From Sipunculus nudus (taxonomy: Eukaryota; Annelida; Sipuncula; Golfingiida; Sipunculidae): DNA of 64,000 nt. The stretch lies in NCBI GenBank assembly GCA_026874595.1, contig CM049318.1, positions 50,432,750 through 50,496,749 of the forward strand. Reading direction: 5' to 3'. The position numbers were made by a program, and so were the translations under genes. Under the pieces are notes generated by a model. That model saw only the letters and a list, made by a program, of their open reading frames with translations, did no database searches and was not told the origin of the DNA. Of this stretch, positions 8,990 through 18,677 are shown piece after piece. Numbering within the stretch: position 1 is the first letter of the stretch; each line of letters begins with the position of its first letter.

Positions 8990-11242
8990 ACTGAAGGCAT
9001 TTCTGCACACACAGATAGAAGCATTAGAAGGAATTGTGGGAGTAGGTGTTATAGCTGATGACATCATATGTTATGGATCAGATGAAACAGGGCTGAAGCA
9101 GCCGCCAACCATAATAGAGCGGTATTAGAGAGAGAGCAAGTAAACCTCAAATTTATCTGACAGAAATTTGAATCAAGGTTCAAGTTCCCCGAAGTGCTCT
9201 ATGTGGGACATTTGTTGAAGAAAGATGGCATCAAGCCAGACGCTTCAAAGGTGTAAGTGCTAATAAACATGCCCAAACCAACAAATGTCAAGGCAGTAAA
9301 ACGCTTTTGGGGTAGTGTAAACAATATGTCCAGAAACATACCTCGGATTTCAGATGTTACATAGCCACTGAGAAAGTTGACTTTACAAGCTGTGGAATGG
9401 GACTGGCAGTCTCAGCAGGAGGAAGCTTACCAGACTATTCTACATCTTATGACAGAAGCCCCAGTGCTTAGATATTATGATGTTAACTTGGAGGTCACAG
9501 TTCAGAGCAACGCATCTGAGAAGGGACTAGGAGCTACCTTGATGCAGAAAGGTCAACCAGTTGCGTTTGCCTCGGGCTCTTTCTCTAACTGAGCATGGAT
9601 ATGCACAGATAGAAAAAATGTCTTGGAATAGTATTTGTCTATGAGAAATTTGATCAGTATCTTCATGGGAAAGACATAATCAATGTAGAAACTGATCATA
9701 AGCCGCTAGTTTCAATAGCAAAGAAATCTATACATCAAGCTCCTAAGAGACTACAAGACATGTTGTTGAGACTAAAAAAGTACAATTTGGAATATTCACT
9801 ATGTGCCTGGGAATAAGATGTATATTTCTGATATGTAGTCTTGAGCTTATTTGCCAGGTATCAGTCAGAAAGAAAGTGTGCCTAGATGTTACATATTTAG
9901 TGCTAACCAAGAAGAAATCTCTACCAAGATATTAGTTCTGTCAACCTGATGGATTATATGAGACTTAAGGAAGGAACCCATCAGCAGACACATGCTGGTA
10001 CTCAGACTAATGAAGTACTTATACAGACATTAGACTAAATTGTGTATACAGGATGGCCTGAATCGTGGGAAGAGGTTTCTGAATGTATCAAAGAGTTCTG
10101 GAAGTTTAGGGATGAACTGATGGTGCAGGATGGTGTACTGTACAAAGGAATGAAAGTAATAATACTTAAAGAACTCAGACCACAAATGATAGCTCTGGCT
10201 CACACTAGTCATGTAGGCTCAGACGCGTGTATTCAATGAGCTAGAGATGTGCTCTTATGGCAAGGAATGGCACAAGACATAAGAGACAAGATTCAATCAT
10301 GTACAACTTGTAATGAATACTTAGCTAAGCAGCAGAAAGAATTTTAATGACTCATGAAATTCCAGATTACCATGGTCTAAAGTTGGACAAGGTTTGTTTA
10401 TTTGGAAATCTGAACACTATTTGGTTACAGGAGATTATTACAGTTATTATTTTGAGCTGGATAAGCTGGAGGATCAAACCAGTTAAACAGTCATAGAAAA
10501 GACGAAACCTCACTTTGCTAGACATGGAATTGCTGATATGGTTACTGATAATGGACCTTGTTACATCAGTGGAGAATTTCAAGTATTTCAAAGTGAATGG
10601 TCATTTAGGCATATATCAAGCTTACCCAGACAGTCAGAGTAATGGGAAAAGTGAATCAGCTGTTAAAATATTAAAGACTTTAGTGAAGAGAGCAGAGAGA
10701 GAGATGACCAAGACTTGCAACAGATGTTACTTGAATGGAGAAATACACCAGACAAAAATGGCTATAGGACTGTACAGAAATTAATGTTATGCAGAATTAA
10801 GACTAATACGCCTATAGCTGAAATACAGTTAAAACAAAGTGTGGTAGATGATGTTCAAGAGCAAATTAAAGCTACTGCAACATCCGGGCATTTTTTTGAG
10901 TCGACACAGCCCCCATGTGCTTCTCAAGTTAAACCAAGTCAGCAAAACATGAAAGTCTTCAAAACAGACTGCCTTGTTGTTTTGTTCTGTGCCAATCATG
11001 CTAAAGCATTACCAGAACTTCTAATAGAAGAACCAGTTAGATTACAGCCAATGAATCCAAAAGACTCATTGCAAAAAGGAAAATGTATGGAGAAAATTGG
11101 TCCAAGGACATATATAATAGGAACAGATGATAACAGTTGTTATAGAAGAAATAGAAAGTTTATTCGGCAAAACCAGAGTCAACAAGGTGAGAATAGTGAT
11201 GCCAATATTTATACTGAGAAAGAGACTATGATAAAACCTTAA
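8990..11242 (+). pseudogene. pol: Ty3/gypsy pol relic (RT, RNase H, integrase)
   Basis: In order, with many frameshifts and stops: the RT palm end with the catalytic-loop variant GVGVIADDIICYG (~9025-9075); the thumb (KFPEVLYVGHLLKKDGIKPD); and RNase H (WDWQSQQEEAYQTI; NASEKGLGATLMQKGQPVAF; TDHKPLVSIAKKS near 9690). Then comes the integrase zinc finger (LLWQGMAQDIRDKIQSCTTC, ~10250-10310), part of the core (DMVTDNGPCYISGEF, ~10535-10580), and a C-terminal tail (EPVRLQPMNPKDSLQKGK; YRRNRKFIRQ, to ~11180). The tail has the signature of K02A2.6-like gypsy elements. No LTR was found on either side. 10715-11242 is the longest open segment. Confidence 0.85.
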
Positions 11243-11571
11243 CTGGTAACAGTAAGTCTAGTCAGTTAGTCGATACAGTACAAAGCAGTTCTACAGTTAT
11301 ACTAGATAGAGATCCTAGCTACCACCAGCAAAACAGAGGTGATGCCCAAGACAACCACCCCTAAGAAGTCTTGATAAGGACGTGAGATAAGGAAACCAGC
11401 AAGATATCAGTGCTAATATAATATTATTAATTTTAAGATTTGACAAGATAAACAGTGATAATTATAAAGAACATCATGTGATACTATGGACAGTGATGTT
11501 TTAAATATATGCACACACTTGCTTAATAAATACATGAATGGACAAAGAGAAAACAAAACTCTATTGAAAAC

Positions 11572-11713
11572 TTTTATTGGTAAGTATACATGCTAAATAC
11601 AAGCAAGAAGAGGGTCAACAGATTAGATTAATACATATAAACATTTTATTGGTAAGTAAATGCTAAATACATGCAAAAAGAGGGTCAACAGATTAGATTA
11701 ATACATATAAACT
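11572..11713. repeat. 72-bp tandem duplication
   Basis: TTTTATTGGTAAGTA... is repeated twice (11572-11643 and 11644-11713) with a few changes and a 2-bp indel. The sequence between here and 11920 holds no recognised gene. Confidence 0.85.
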
Positions 11714-11923
11714 TTGGATGTCAACTGAAGAATATTGTGACCGTGTGAACAAACAGAGACTGTAATGGAATAATGTGAGGTGATAACTGATGGAGATATT
11801 TATATGTTATATATTGCTTATGATGTTTAACTTTAACATGGCAGCCTGTTTAATGTGTTAACCATTAGCCTCCTCGTTTGTGGAGCTACCGTGTTGTGTG
11901 CATGGAAAAACAACCAACAAACA

Positions 11924-11997
11924 ATGGCTACCAAAAGAAAACAATCACCTCAAACATTGCTGGATTTCTTTCAGAAAAGAAGAATAATTAGAAAGTG
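11924..11997 (+). other. Possible first exon with PCNA-binding-like motif
   Basis: A 24-codon ORF reads MATKRKQSPQTLLDFFQKRR and ends at AAA|GTGAGT, a good splice-donor match (donor at 11995). QTLLDFF fits the PIP-box pattern Q-x-x-(L/I/M)-x-x-F-F, and the basic lead resembles the N-termini of some hAT-like or ZMYM-like transposase proteins. No downstream exon was identified, because the best acceptor (12147) lies inside the minus-strand protease relic. It could be chance or a transposon-derived fragment. Confidence 0.25.
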
Positions 11998-12079
11998 AGT
12001 ACATTATGATTTTTTATCATTTATACTTGATAATTGTGTAATGGTAACCTAATGGATTATTTTTTTTATACACCTCCTG

Positions 12080-14056
12080 TACTATACTGTTCCTAAAACA
12101 CCTGGTGTTTTAGTGTGTTTCTCTTTTGGTAACTGATTGTCTTTCAGGACCAGAATTCCAACATCAGATAAAGTTTTGTCCCCAATTTTCACCTCTGTAA
12201 TTATAAACCCAGAGTACGGGATTTCTTATTTATTAGTCGCTGTTAATGACAGATAGTCTACCTCATTCAGGGGAGCAACATTGCTCAGATTTTTTAAGTA
12301 GGTTTCAAAGAAACATTCGCTGATGGTTGTTACTTGGGATCCTGAATCTATCAGACATTTAATAGGGCCCCCGTATCTGGACTACAGTGATTGTTCTGTT
12401 CCTTACAGTTTTTCCTATGATACCTGATGTTAACCCGTCACTTTCTGCTTCTACTTTGGAAGCCTCAAAATTATTCTGATCCCTACTGGGTATGACAGGA
12501 GTCTGACATTGCCCACTGGACAAATGATTAGATTCACATACCTTGTTCTGTGGAACATCCCTTCCAATGTACTGAGTAGGAAACCTAACCTGCTGTGGTG
12601 GTGCTACCAACAGGGGCGAGGGTGATGTCACTGGATACAAGTGTAGGATTTACAATGATGCCTGTGACTGTGGTGATAAGGCTTTATTGTATTCACAACT
12701 CCATTGTTGATGAGAGGCTCTCAATACCATTGAACTAAATACAGCCCAAAAGGTGGCTAGCACCTGCACAAAAACAAAAAAAAACATCCGCTTCAACTGT
12801 GTTCTAATTCACATCATAGTGCTGACAGCATTGGCGAAGTATCTACCAACAATTATCTTCTCAAAAATTAATGGAAAACATCAGAAACTTCACCAATACT
12901 AATGGAAAACTTCAGAAACTTCACCAATACTAGTGTTCACCACAGCTTGTAGATCCAAAGAACACTTCAAGGAAGCCCTTACGTCATATCCTCACCAGAC
13001 AAGAGGATTCAACTTATTCTGATTAGCCACTTAAACCTTGACTGTCAGGAATTAAAATTAACAGTGGTAGTAAACAATAAACAATGGCCCATGTTATGCA
13101 AGAGAAATCTTAATCACTAAATAGTTGGTGCATGTTAACTGTTTCTTAATTCAGGGAATTCCCTGTAGATGGCATTTCATATCATCAGCCTCCTCACAAC
13201 TGACTTTTAGTGCACATCATAATGAGACGGTCCCTGCGTACAGTTTACACAATATTGAGTTCAGACTGCTAGTTCTAAAATCAAATTATATGAAACCAAT
13301 ATCTGTAATACATCTGTAGGCAACTATAAATGTCATTCATAACCTGTCAGGTTTCAGTTGCATTGGCAACCATTGGAAACACTCTCCTGCATATAGCAGT
13401 CACTAGTACAAGTAAATGTGACAGCCGGCAATCAAGCCGTCTTGTCACACAAGGGACCCTGTACTGGGCCCTGCTCAAGCCCTGATCAATCAGCAACCAC
13501 ACAAAAGTTGTTCCTGTGTTTGCTGCTGTCTGGTTACTAATGACATCAATTTTTCTTGCTCCTTTAGCATTTTATTAACTTTCTTTTCTAACAAAGACAT
13601 TGACTGGTCTTGGTTGGTAGTGTTCTTTGTCTTAGTGACTTCTACCTCCTGAGAATACAGAAGGTTAGCACTTTCCTCATTTCTACACAAATCCTCATCC
13701 CTCAACTACCTGAATGTTATATCTTTTCGGTCAAATTTCAACTGAAATTAGGTCTCTACGCAAATCAGGATCTCTTACTCTTTCCACAAATCTGTCTCTT
13801 AGAGCTTTGTTCTGGTTTACAATACACTCAGGATCTCGCTTCATGGCTCTTTCCATTATTCTCCTTAAAGCATGAGAAAAATCACGGCGACATTTCCTCG
13901 CCTTTTGCTCTCTATGATAGCTCTCTATGATAGAAACTATTTAGTATTGGAGATGTGGACAGTCTTTCTCCAAATGCAGTCTCCAATATATTAAACACAT
14001 TCTCTGCGTTTTTCCTATTCTCATCTGTAACAAATTTTACCAATCTACCAGCTGGA
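12080..14056 (-). pseudogene. gag-pro: Minus-strand gypsy gag-protease relic (C-terminal part of gag and protease)
   Basis: Read on the minus strand from 14056 downward: VKFVTDENRKNAENVFNIL, LETAFGERL, SFYHRE, the capsid C-terminal helix region (SHALRRIMERAMKRDP; DRFVERVRDPDLRRDL, ~13920-13740), a coiled coil (LLEKKVNKMLKEQEKL), a polar linker, and an aspartic protease. The protease reads IKCLIDSGSQVTTISECFF near 12360 and IPYSGFIITEVKIGDKTLSD near 12190. Frameshifts occur (e.g. between RGP and IKC at ~12362), with one stop in the protease. It aligns domain by domain with the gag-protease of the element at 31856. Its N-terminal part lies at 20020-20226, beyond an insertion. Confidence 0.85.
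13985..14056. repeat. 72-bp direct duplication, left copy
   Basis: It is identical to 20020-20091 except C at 14007 versus T at 20042 (a CpG-to-TpG change). It lies at the left edge of the inserted YR element. Confidence 0.92.
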
Positions 14057-14304
14057 TTGTTACCACTGCATTGGTGCAAGAAATTACCATGTTGTTGCAA
14101 ATTGGCATATTGTATTTGCTCATCAAATTCTACTGTTTTAATTTCATAGCGCGTCCTTCTACTTTAGATATTGCACATTTGGGTATCTGGTAAACAGGGT
14201 ATTCACAATGCCCTAGAATCTTAATTTCATGTCCCATACTTAACCATTCAAGTGTGTTATTACCTGGCTAATTCTGGTACAAGTATTCTGTTGTGTGTAT
14301 TTCA

Positions 14305-14615
14305 GTCTGTCCCCCTTTCAAGGGGTCGATGGTTAAATCCACCAAAATTTTCAGGGGCACCCATATGGGTCCTGTCCAATGTTATTAACGCATTTACATT
14401 TTCAAATTTGTGCATGTCTGACACAGATACTGGCACAGCACATTGGTGTGTTACTTAAAACATATTTGACGGCGGTGAATGGACTGATTAATCAGTTTTG
14501 AGGACCTGTCCCCTAGTGGTTTATGTTAAGGTCTGGATGGTCCCCCTGAAGGGGTTGATGTTATTCAGCTTATTGCCATTTAGTCCCCCAATTGGGGTTG
14601 ATGTTATGAAGTATG
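14305..14615 (+). repeat. Three GTCCCC...GGGGTYGATG hairpins at the 5' end of the YR element
   Basis: Hairpins of the form GTCCCCC-(2-5 nt)-GGGGTyGATG lie at 14309-14330, 14540-14560 and 14583-14602. In the last, CCCCAATTGGGG is a perfect palindrome. The shared GGGGTYGATG flank shows they are copies of one motif. Confidence 0.7.
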
Positions 14616-14670
14616 GCACATTAATTGGCCTGCATTTCGAACACATACTTGTTGTTTACTTTTTGCTTCA

Positions 14671-16008
14671 GGATGCCGAAGCGAGTTTCAAAGCCACCAG
14701 AGCGCTTCGTCGACTAGTTTGGTATGGAAACACTGGCCAAACGTACCAGAAGAGAGGGCACTTCACAAACCGGCCGGGTCGCGGACACAAAAGGTCAGCC
14801 GGTAAGACACCTGCTCCGTCGTCTTCTGGCAATCGCAGCCAACCCGACACCCAGACAGCCAACATATCTTCTTATACGCTCGTGGAGCCAGACGCCCAAC
14901 CACAAAACAGCGCCGCCACATCCCAACAACCATCTGGGAACATCGTCCTCACGCAAGCACATGCAGTTCCAAGGCCTCGTCAACTCCATGCTTGGCCAAA
15001 TAGACACGCGTATCGACGACAAATTCTGACAACTGTCCAGCAGCCAGAACGCAAATAATACAAGTAGCACAACCTCCCAGGCTGCCCCGGCAACGTCGAC
15101 GTCAAACCATGCTGCACCAACAGTGTCAACCAGCTCCAGTAATACTGGATCGGTCAGCATGGACTCTGTTCTGCAAAATATCGCCCTCACTGGTGGGGCT
15201 CAAGGTGAGGGTTCTACACAAACAGTTAGCCAATTGGTCAACATAGGGGGATCAGATAATCATAGTTTGAATTCAGATGACACAGCCTCCTTAGCAGATA
15301 ATGTTCCTGATAAGCTTAAGGCAAAAATTTGGGCTAAGGAATTTGTTGATTTAGACAACATTTTGAACATGCGATAAGCCTGTTCAGTATAGGATGGCTA
15401 TGGCCAAGGACAGCAGTGGGAATATGAGTGGGTTACAAATGATAGAACAGAAACAAAAAACCATCAATTCAGTTGAACAATGGGTGTCAGCATTTACCAC
15501 ATATATGACTGTTGACTGTCAAAAATCAGGAAATGAAAAGCATGTTGGTGGGCTATGTAAACACATGACTATAGTTAGGGACCTAGCCAAACAGGGGGCA
15601 GACTGGCAGTATTATGACATTAAAGTACGTCAGAAAAGAGCACAAAATGGGAGAAAATGGGAGGAACTGCATGCAGAGTTCTATGTAGTAGCTATGGCCT
15701 GCAGGCTATCAGGTTCTGGTAACAATGTAAGACACAACAGTAATGCAAACAAACAGCCCTTTCGTGCAGCGAAAAACAACCCAGATAGGGAGAAGGGAAC
15801 CTGTTGGAGGTTCAACAGGGGGAGGACATGTAATGGGTGCAGGTATTGGCACAAATATAACCGTTGCATGGGAGAGCACCCAGTTACCCAATGTAACACT
15901 AACAACGGATCACAACAACCAGGCAACAATGCACAAGCCAGGGGTAGGGGTACGGGGTCTGTCCGTAGACCTACCAACACCAATCAGGGTCAGGGTACTT
16001 CAAGATAA
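14671..16008 (+). pseudogene. ORF1 (gag-like) of the YR retroelement
   Basis: It probably starts at the ATG in GCTTCAGGATGCCGAAG (14671), where a pyrimidine-rich tract ending in CAG precedes it and could be a splice acceptor. Reading frames shift several times: 14724-15029, then 15123-15377, then 15394-16008. Visible pieces are a basic start, an IDTRIDDK stretch, a Ser/Thr-rich linker, and KLKAKIWAKEFVDLDNIL. The capsid-like part reads SVEQWVSAFTTYM ... LAKQGADWQYYDIKVRQKR, and a Cys/His cluster reads CWRFNRGRTCNGCRYWHKYN followed by HPVTQC. This layout is that of DIRS/Ngaro-type ORF1 proteins, which bind element RNA. The last part (204 aa) is open. Confidence 0.75.
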
Positions 16009-16492
16009 GTTATCAGTAGCTTATTATCCTGTAGATAAAACCAAATATCTAATTGAAGGTTTCTCAAACGGGTTTAGGGTGCCATACAAAGGCAAGGCAG
16101 TTTCACGAAACTGCGATAATCTTAAATCTTGCAATGCCCAACCTAGTAAAGTGTCAGAACACATTGAAAAAGAAAAACTAGTCTTAGCTGTGGAAACTTG
16201 GGGTTCTCAAATGTCAAACAAAAGGATAATTTTCCATACAGACCACCAGGCTTTGCTTTATATTTTAAATAAACAGTCAGGAAAAGGAGTTGAGACCATG
16301 GTGTTAGTGTGTCGCTTGGTGTTAGCATGTCTTTCTTACAACATTGTATTCAAAGCACAACATGTCAGGGGGGTTAATAATCCTTATTGTGATGCTCTAT
16401 CTCGTCTCCAGATTTCCAGATTCCGAATGCTTGCACCATGGGCAGAGGCAAACCCGGACAACATTCCCTCTCTCCCCAGCTCATTGAGTTAG
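16009..16492 (+). pseudogene. RT N-terminus fused to RNase H; RT core deleted
   Basis: Frame 15743-16492 enters from ORF1. It reads KYLIEGFSNGFRVPYKGKAV and NLKSCNAQPSKVSEHIEKE, the conserved lead-in of DIRS-type reverse transcriptases. It then jumps directly to RNase H: KLVLAVETWGSQM, IIFHTDHQALLYILNKQSGK, and the C-terminal AQHVRGVNNPYCDALSRL. The whole RT palm and fingers (about 250-300 residues) are missing at about 16170. The copy therefore cannot copy itself. The nearby relic at 40328-42030 keeps part of the missing region. Confidence 0.8.
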
Positions 16493-17399
16493 CAGCCGTT
16501 GGGACGGCACTAGTCAGGGACAGCTTATCTTCTAGTACGACACGGTTTTACCAAAATGTCTGGCAGAAGCTACAACAATTTTGTATGCAACTTGCCCATC
16601 CAGAATGAGCTGTACCCCCCGTTAGCACATTAACAGTTTTCCTCTTTCTGGCAGATCGTTACACAGCAGGGGTGAAGGGAACATCTTTATGTTTATTCTC
16701 TTCAGCCATTGCTTATGTGCACAAATTAAGAGAACTGGGAGATCCCACAAATTCAACAGCGGTTAGAAAATTGCTAGTAGGCGCTCAGAAAAGGAGACCT
16801 TCATGTGATCTCAGGGCCCCGATTACCAAGCCGATGGTGTTAAATCTAGCAGAGGCTACCACTACCTCATGTAGTTGTATACATGAACAAGTGCTATTTC
16901 AAACAGAGATACCATTTGCTTTTTTGGGTGCTTCAGGGTGGGGGAACTTTTAGCCCTATCGCACAGCACTACCCACAAAGTGGTGAAGTTAGAAGATGTA
17001 TTACTATTGTCCGAAGGGGGAAAAGTTAGAAATATAGTAGTAAAACTGAGACATGAAAAAACCTTGAAACCAGGCAAGGCACAGTTGGTAAAAATTTATG
17101 GAGAAAACTGTGCTCTCTGTCCTGTGTAAACAATGTTGAGATATTTACAATTTCGTGGCCTTACAAAAGGACCATTGTTCATGTTACGGGGCGCACCTTT
17201 GTTAAGGGCTAGGTTTGATAAGCAGCTAAAGACTGATATGAACCTCATAGGTCAAGATACAAAGCTTTTTAGGGGACACAGTTTCAGAATTGGGCGCTGT
17301 TCAGAAGCAGCGGCTGCAGGTTTATCAGACACACAATTACGAGAGCTAGGAAGGTGGTCTTCAGATGCATTCAAAAAGTATATCAGGTTATATAGATAA
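16493..17399 (+). pseudogene. Tyrosine recombinase of the YR retroelement
   Basis: The N-terminal SAM-like part (TTRFYQNVWQKLQQFCMQL, TVFLFLADRYTAG) is followed by the catalytic domain. The first catalytic Arg lies in CFRVGELLALS (~16930-16965), reached only by a one-base shift after a T-run. KVRNIVVKLRHEKT follows. The C-terminal block, 17133-17399, holds H-x-x-R in GHSFRIGRCSEAAAAGL (~17275), the Trp in LGRWSS and the nucleophile Tyr in KKYIRLYR. All catalytic positions are recognisable but are split by frameshifts and a stop at 17127. The family joins circular cDNA to the chromosome without an integrase. Confidence 0.85.
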
Positions 17400-17410
17400 A
17401 CTCAGTTTAA

Positions 17411-17735
17411 GGCAGCTAGTATGGTGTCCCGAGTGTGGCCCGTACAAACTGCCCTATAGCGATGTGTTTAGGGCAGGGAATCAGGATTATGAGTTCTTAA
17501 CGGTGCCCAAAAAAGCATCTTTTAGGACTTTAGGATGGCCTTGGAGGCATTCAAGTGTAAGTTAGGTTTTTAAGGCAACTTATATGGTGTCCCGAGTGTG
17601 GCCCATGTAAAATTGCCCGTTAGTTCAATAAATCAATGATACAAATGCCACAGTGGCATAAGGGGAATCCGACTAGTTATATTAGTAATAGGAAACATAT
17701 ACAGGTGTGGTGTCCCTAGTGCGGCCCACATCTGT
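17411..17735 (+). repeat. Three stem-loops sharing one 14-nt loop
   Basis: SL1 at 17411-17453, SL2 at 17574-17617 and SL3 at 17701-17735. The loops are TGTCCCGAGTGTGG, TGTCCCGAGTGTGG and TGTCCCTAGTGCGG. The 5' arms GGCAGCTAGTATGG, GGCAACTTATATGG and ACAGGTGTGG each pair with their own 3' arm (CCCGTACAAACTGCC, CCCATGTAAAATTGCC, CCCACATCTGT), apart from a few mismatches and G-U pairs. The loop is conserved while the stem sequence changes with its partner. Confidence 0.75.
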
Positions 17736-17883
17736 GTATGGGCTGGAAGAGGTCAATTCCATATGAATATAGTCTGTCAGTTTAATACTGTCGCAACATT
17801 GTTAACTTGAATTGTATAACAACTCACTAGAAAATGCTATGTGACTTTATTTAGACCTATATGTAATGTGGTCAACCAGTCAG

Positions 17884-17941
17884 AATGGATGGGGGAGTAC
17901 ACCATAAGGGTGTACTGTGGCAGGTTTAGACCCCATCCATT
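17884..17941. repeat. Inverted repeat ATGGATGGGG...CCCCATCCAT
   Basis: Outer 10-bp arms and an inner GAGTACACC/GGGTGTACT pair form a two-part hairpin that overlaps the start of the 3' repeat structure of the YR element. Confidence 0.7.
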
Positions 17942-18280
17942 TTATATGTATATGTATATATGTTATTCATGTGACACATAGGGCACTGCTGTATCATCAT
18001 TAAGTTTGAAGCCAGTATTATGCTGGAAACAATAATACTTGTATATATAATATATATTCTTGCATGTACAAATGGACACTTATTATGAGGTTTGAACCTC
18101 AAATGGACTCTGATCGATACACAAACAATGTGCATATTCATACATAATGATTAAGAATATTTATAGAAAGGTTACAGCAGTGTAATAATAAACACTGGCC
18201 GCTTGTGGCTCTTTTTCAACCATATACATGACTTGATAATTTGGCTCCATGTGTGGATGTGTGGTGTGTGTGTATAAATA
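17920..18280 (+). repeat. Direct repeat, first copy (candidate B1 of split direct repeats)
   Basis: This 361-bp sequence beginning GCAGGTTTAGACCCC and ending GTGTGTATAAATA recurs at 18678-20022, where a 984-bp insertion splits it. The two copies are nearly identical. It lies just downstream of the recombinase. Confidence 0.9.
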
Positions 18281-18677
18281 AAGTTTATCTTGGCGCAGTC
18301 GGGATAAACCATTTATATGGGCACACCGCAACCATAGTGGACAGGCCTGTCCCCCCTGGAGTAACATGGGACCGCCCTGTCTCGCGAAACACGGTCTCGT
18401 GTTACGGAGGTGAACCCTGACCCCTTGAATAGGTCAATGGCCGGTCACCGCGGCATTCTGTTTTCAAACAGTCACGTTCGTTGCCCGCCTCCTCCCCTTT
18501 CCACCTCAATTATAATTGAGTAACTCCTATTTTGGAATTTAGTTCTGAATCGACAGATTGAATATAGTTGAAATGGTTTTCAGATAAAAAAAAATTGAAT
18601 GAAGGTTATCAGCTTACGTTTTCAGGTTAGTCCCTATACATTGCATAAAGATTTATAAAACTGTACATAGATATATA
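18281..18677 (+). other. Unique spacer between the direct repeats (candidate A2), with strong hairpins
   Basis: It includes a 14-bp palindrome GGACAGGCCTGTCC (18339-18352). It also includes a 14-bp RNA stem, GTAACATGGGACCG (18361-18374) pairing with CGGTCTCGTGTTAC (18392-18405), complete when two G-U pairs are allowed. It is markedly more GC-rich than its surroundings. A TGGCGCAGTCGGGAT string at 18291 resembles a primer site, but without LTR ends. Confidence 0.6.

Noticed and set aside
12148-12200. Second exon after the TTTCAG acceptor at 12147
   Set aside because: The sequence is the minus-strand aspartic-protease relic, which explains its content.
18084-18100. tRNA B-box-like GAGGTTTGAACCTC
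   Set aside because: It is a palindrome without an A box, cloverleaf or terminator.
18291-18305. LTR primer site TGGCGCAGTCGGGAT making 17920-20019 an LTR element
   Set aside because: The repeats lack TG...CA ends and a polypurine tract, and the 3' copy lacks the last bases. The split-repeat reading fits better, though it is not proven.
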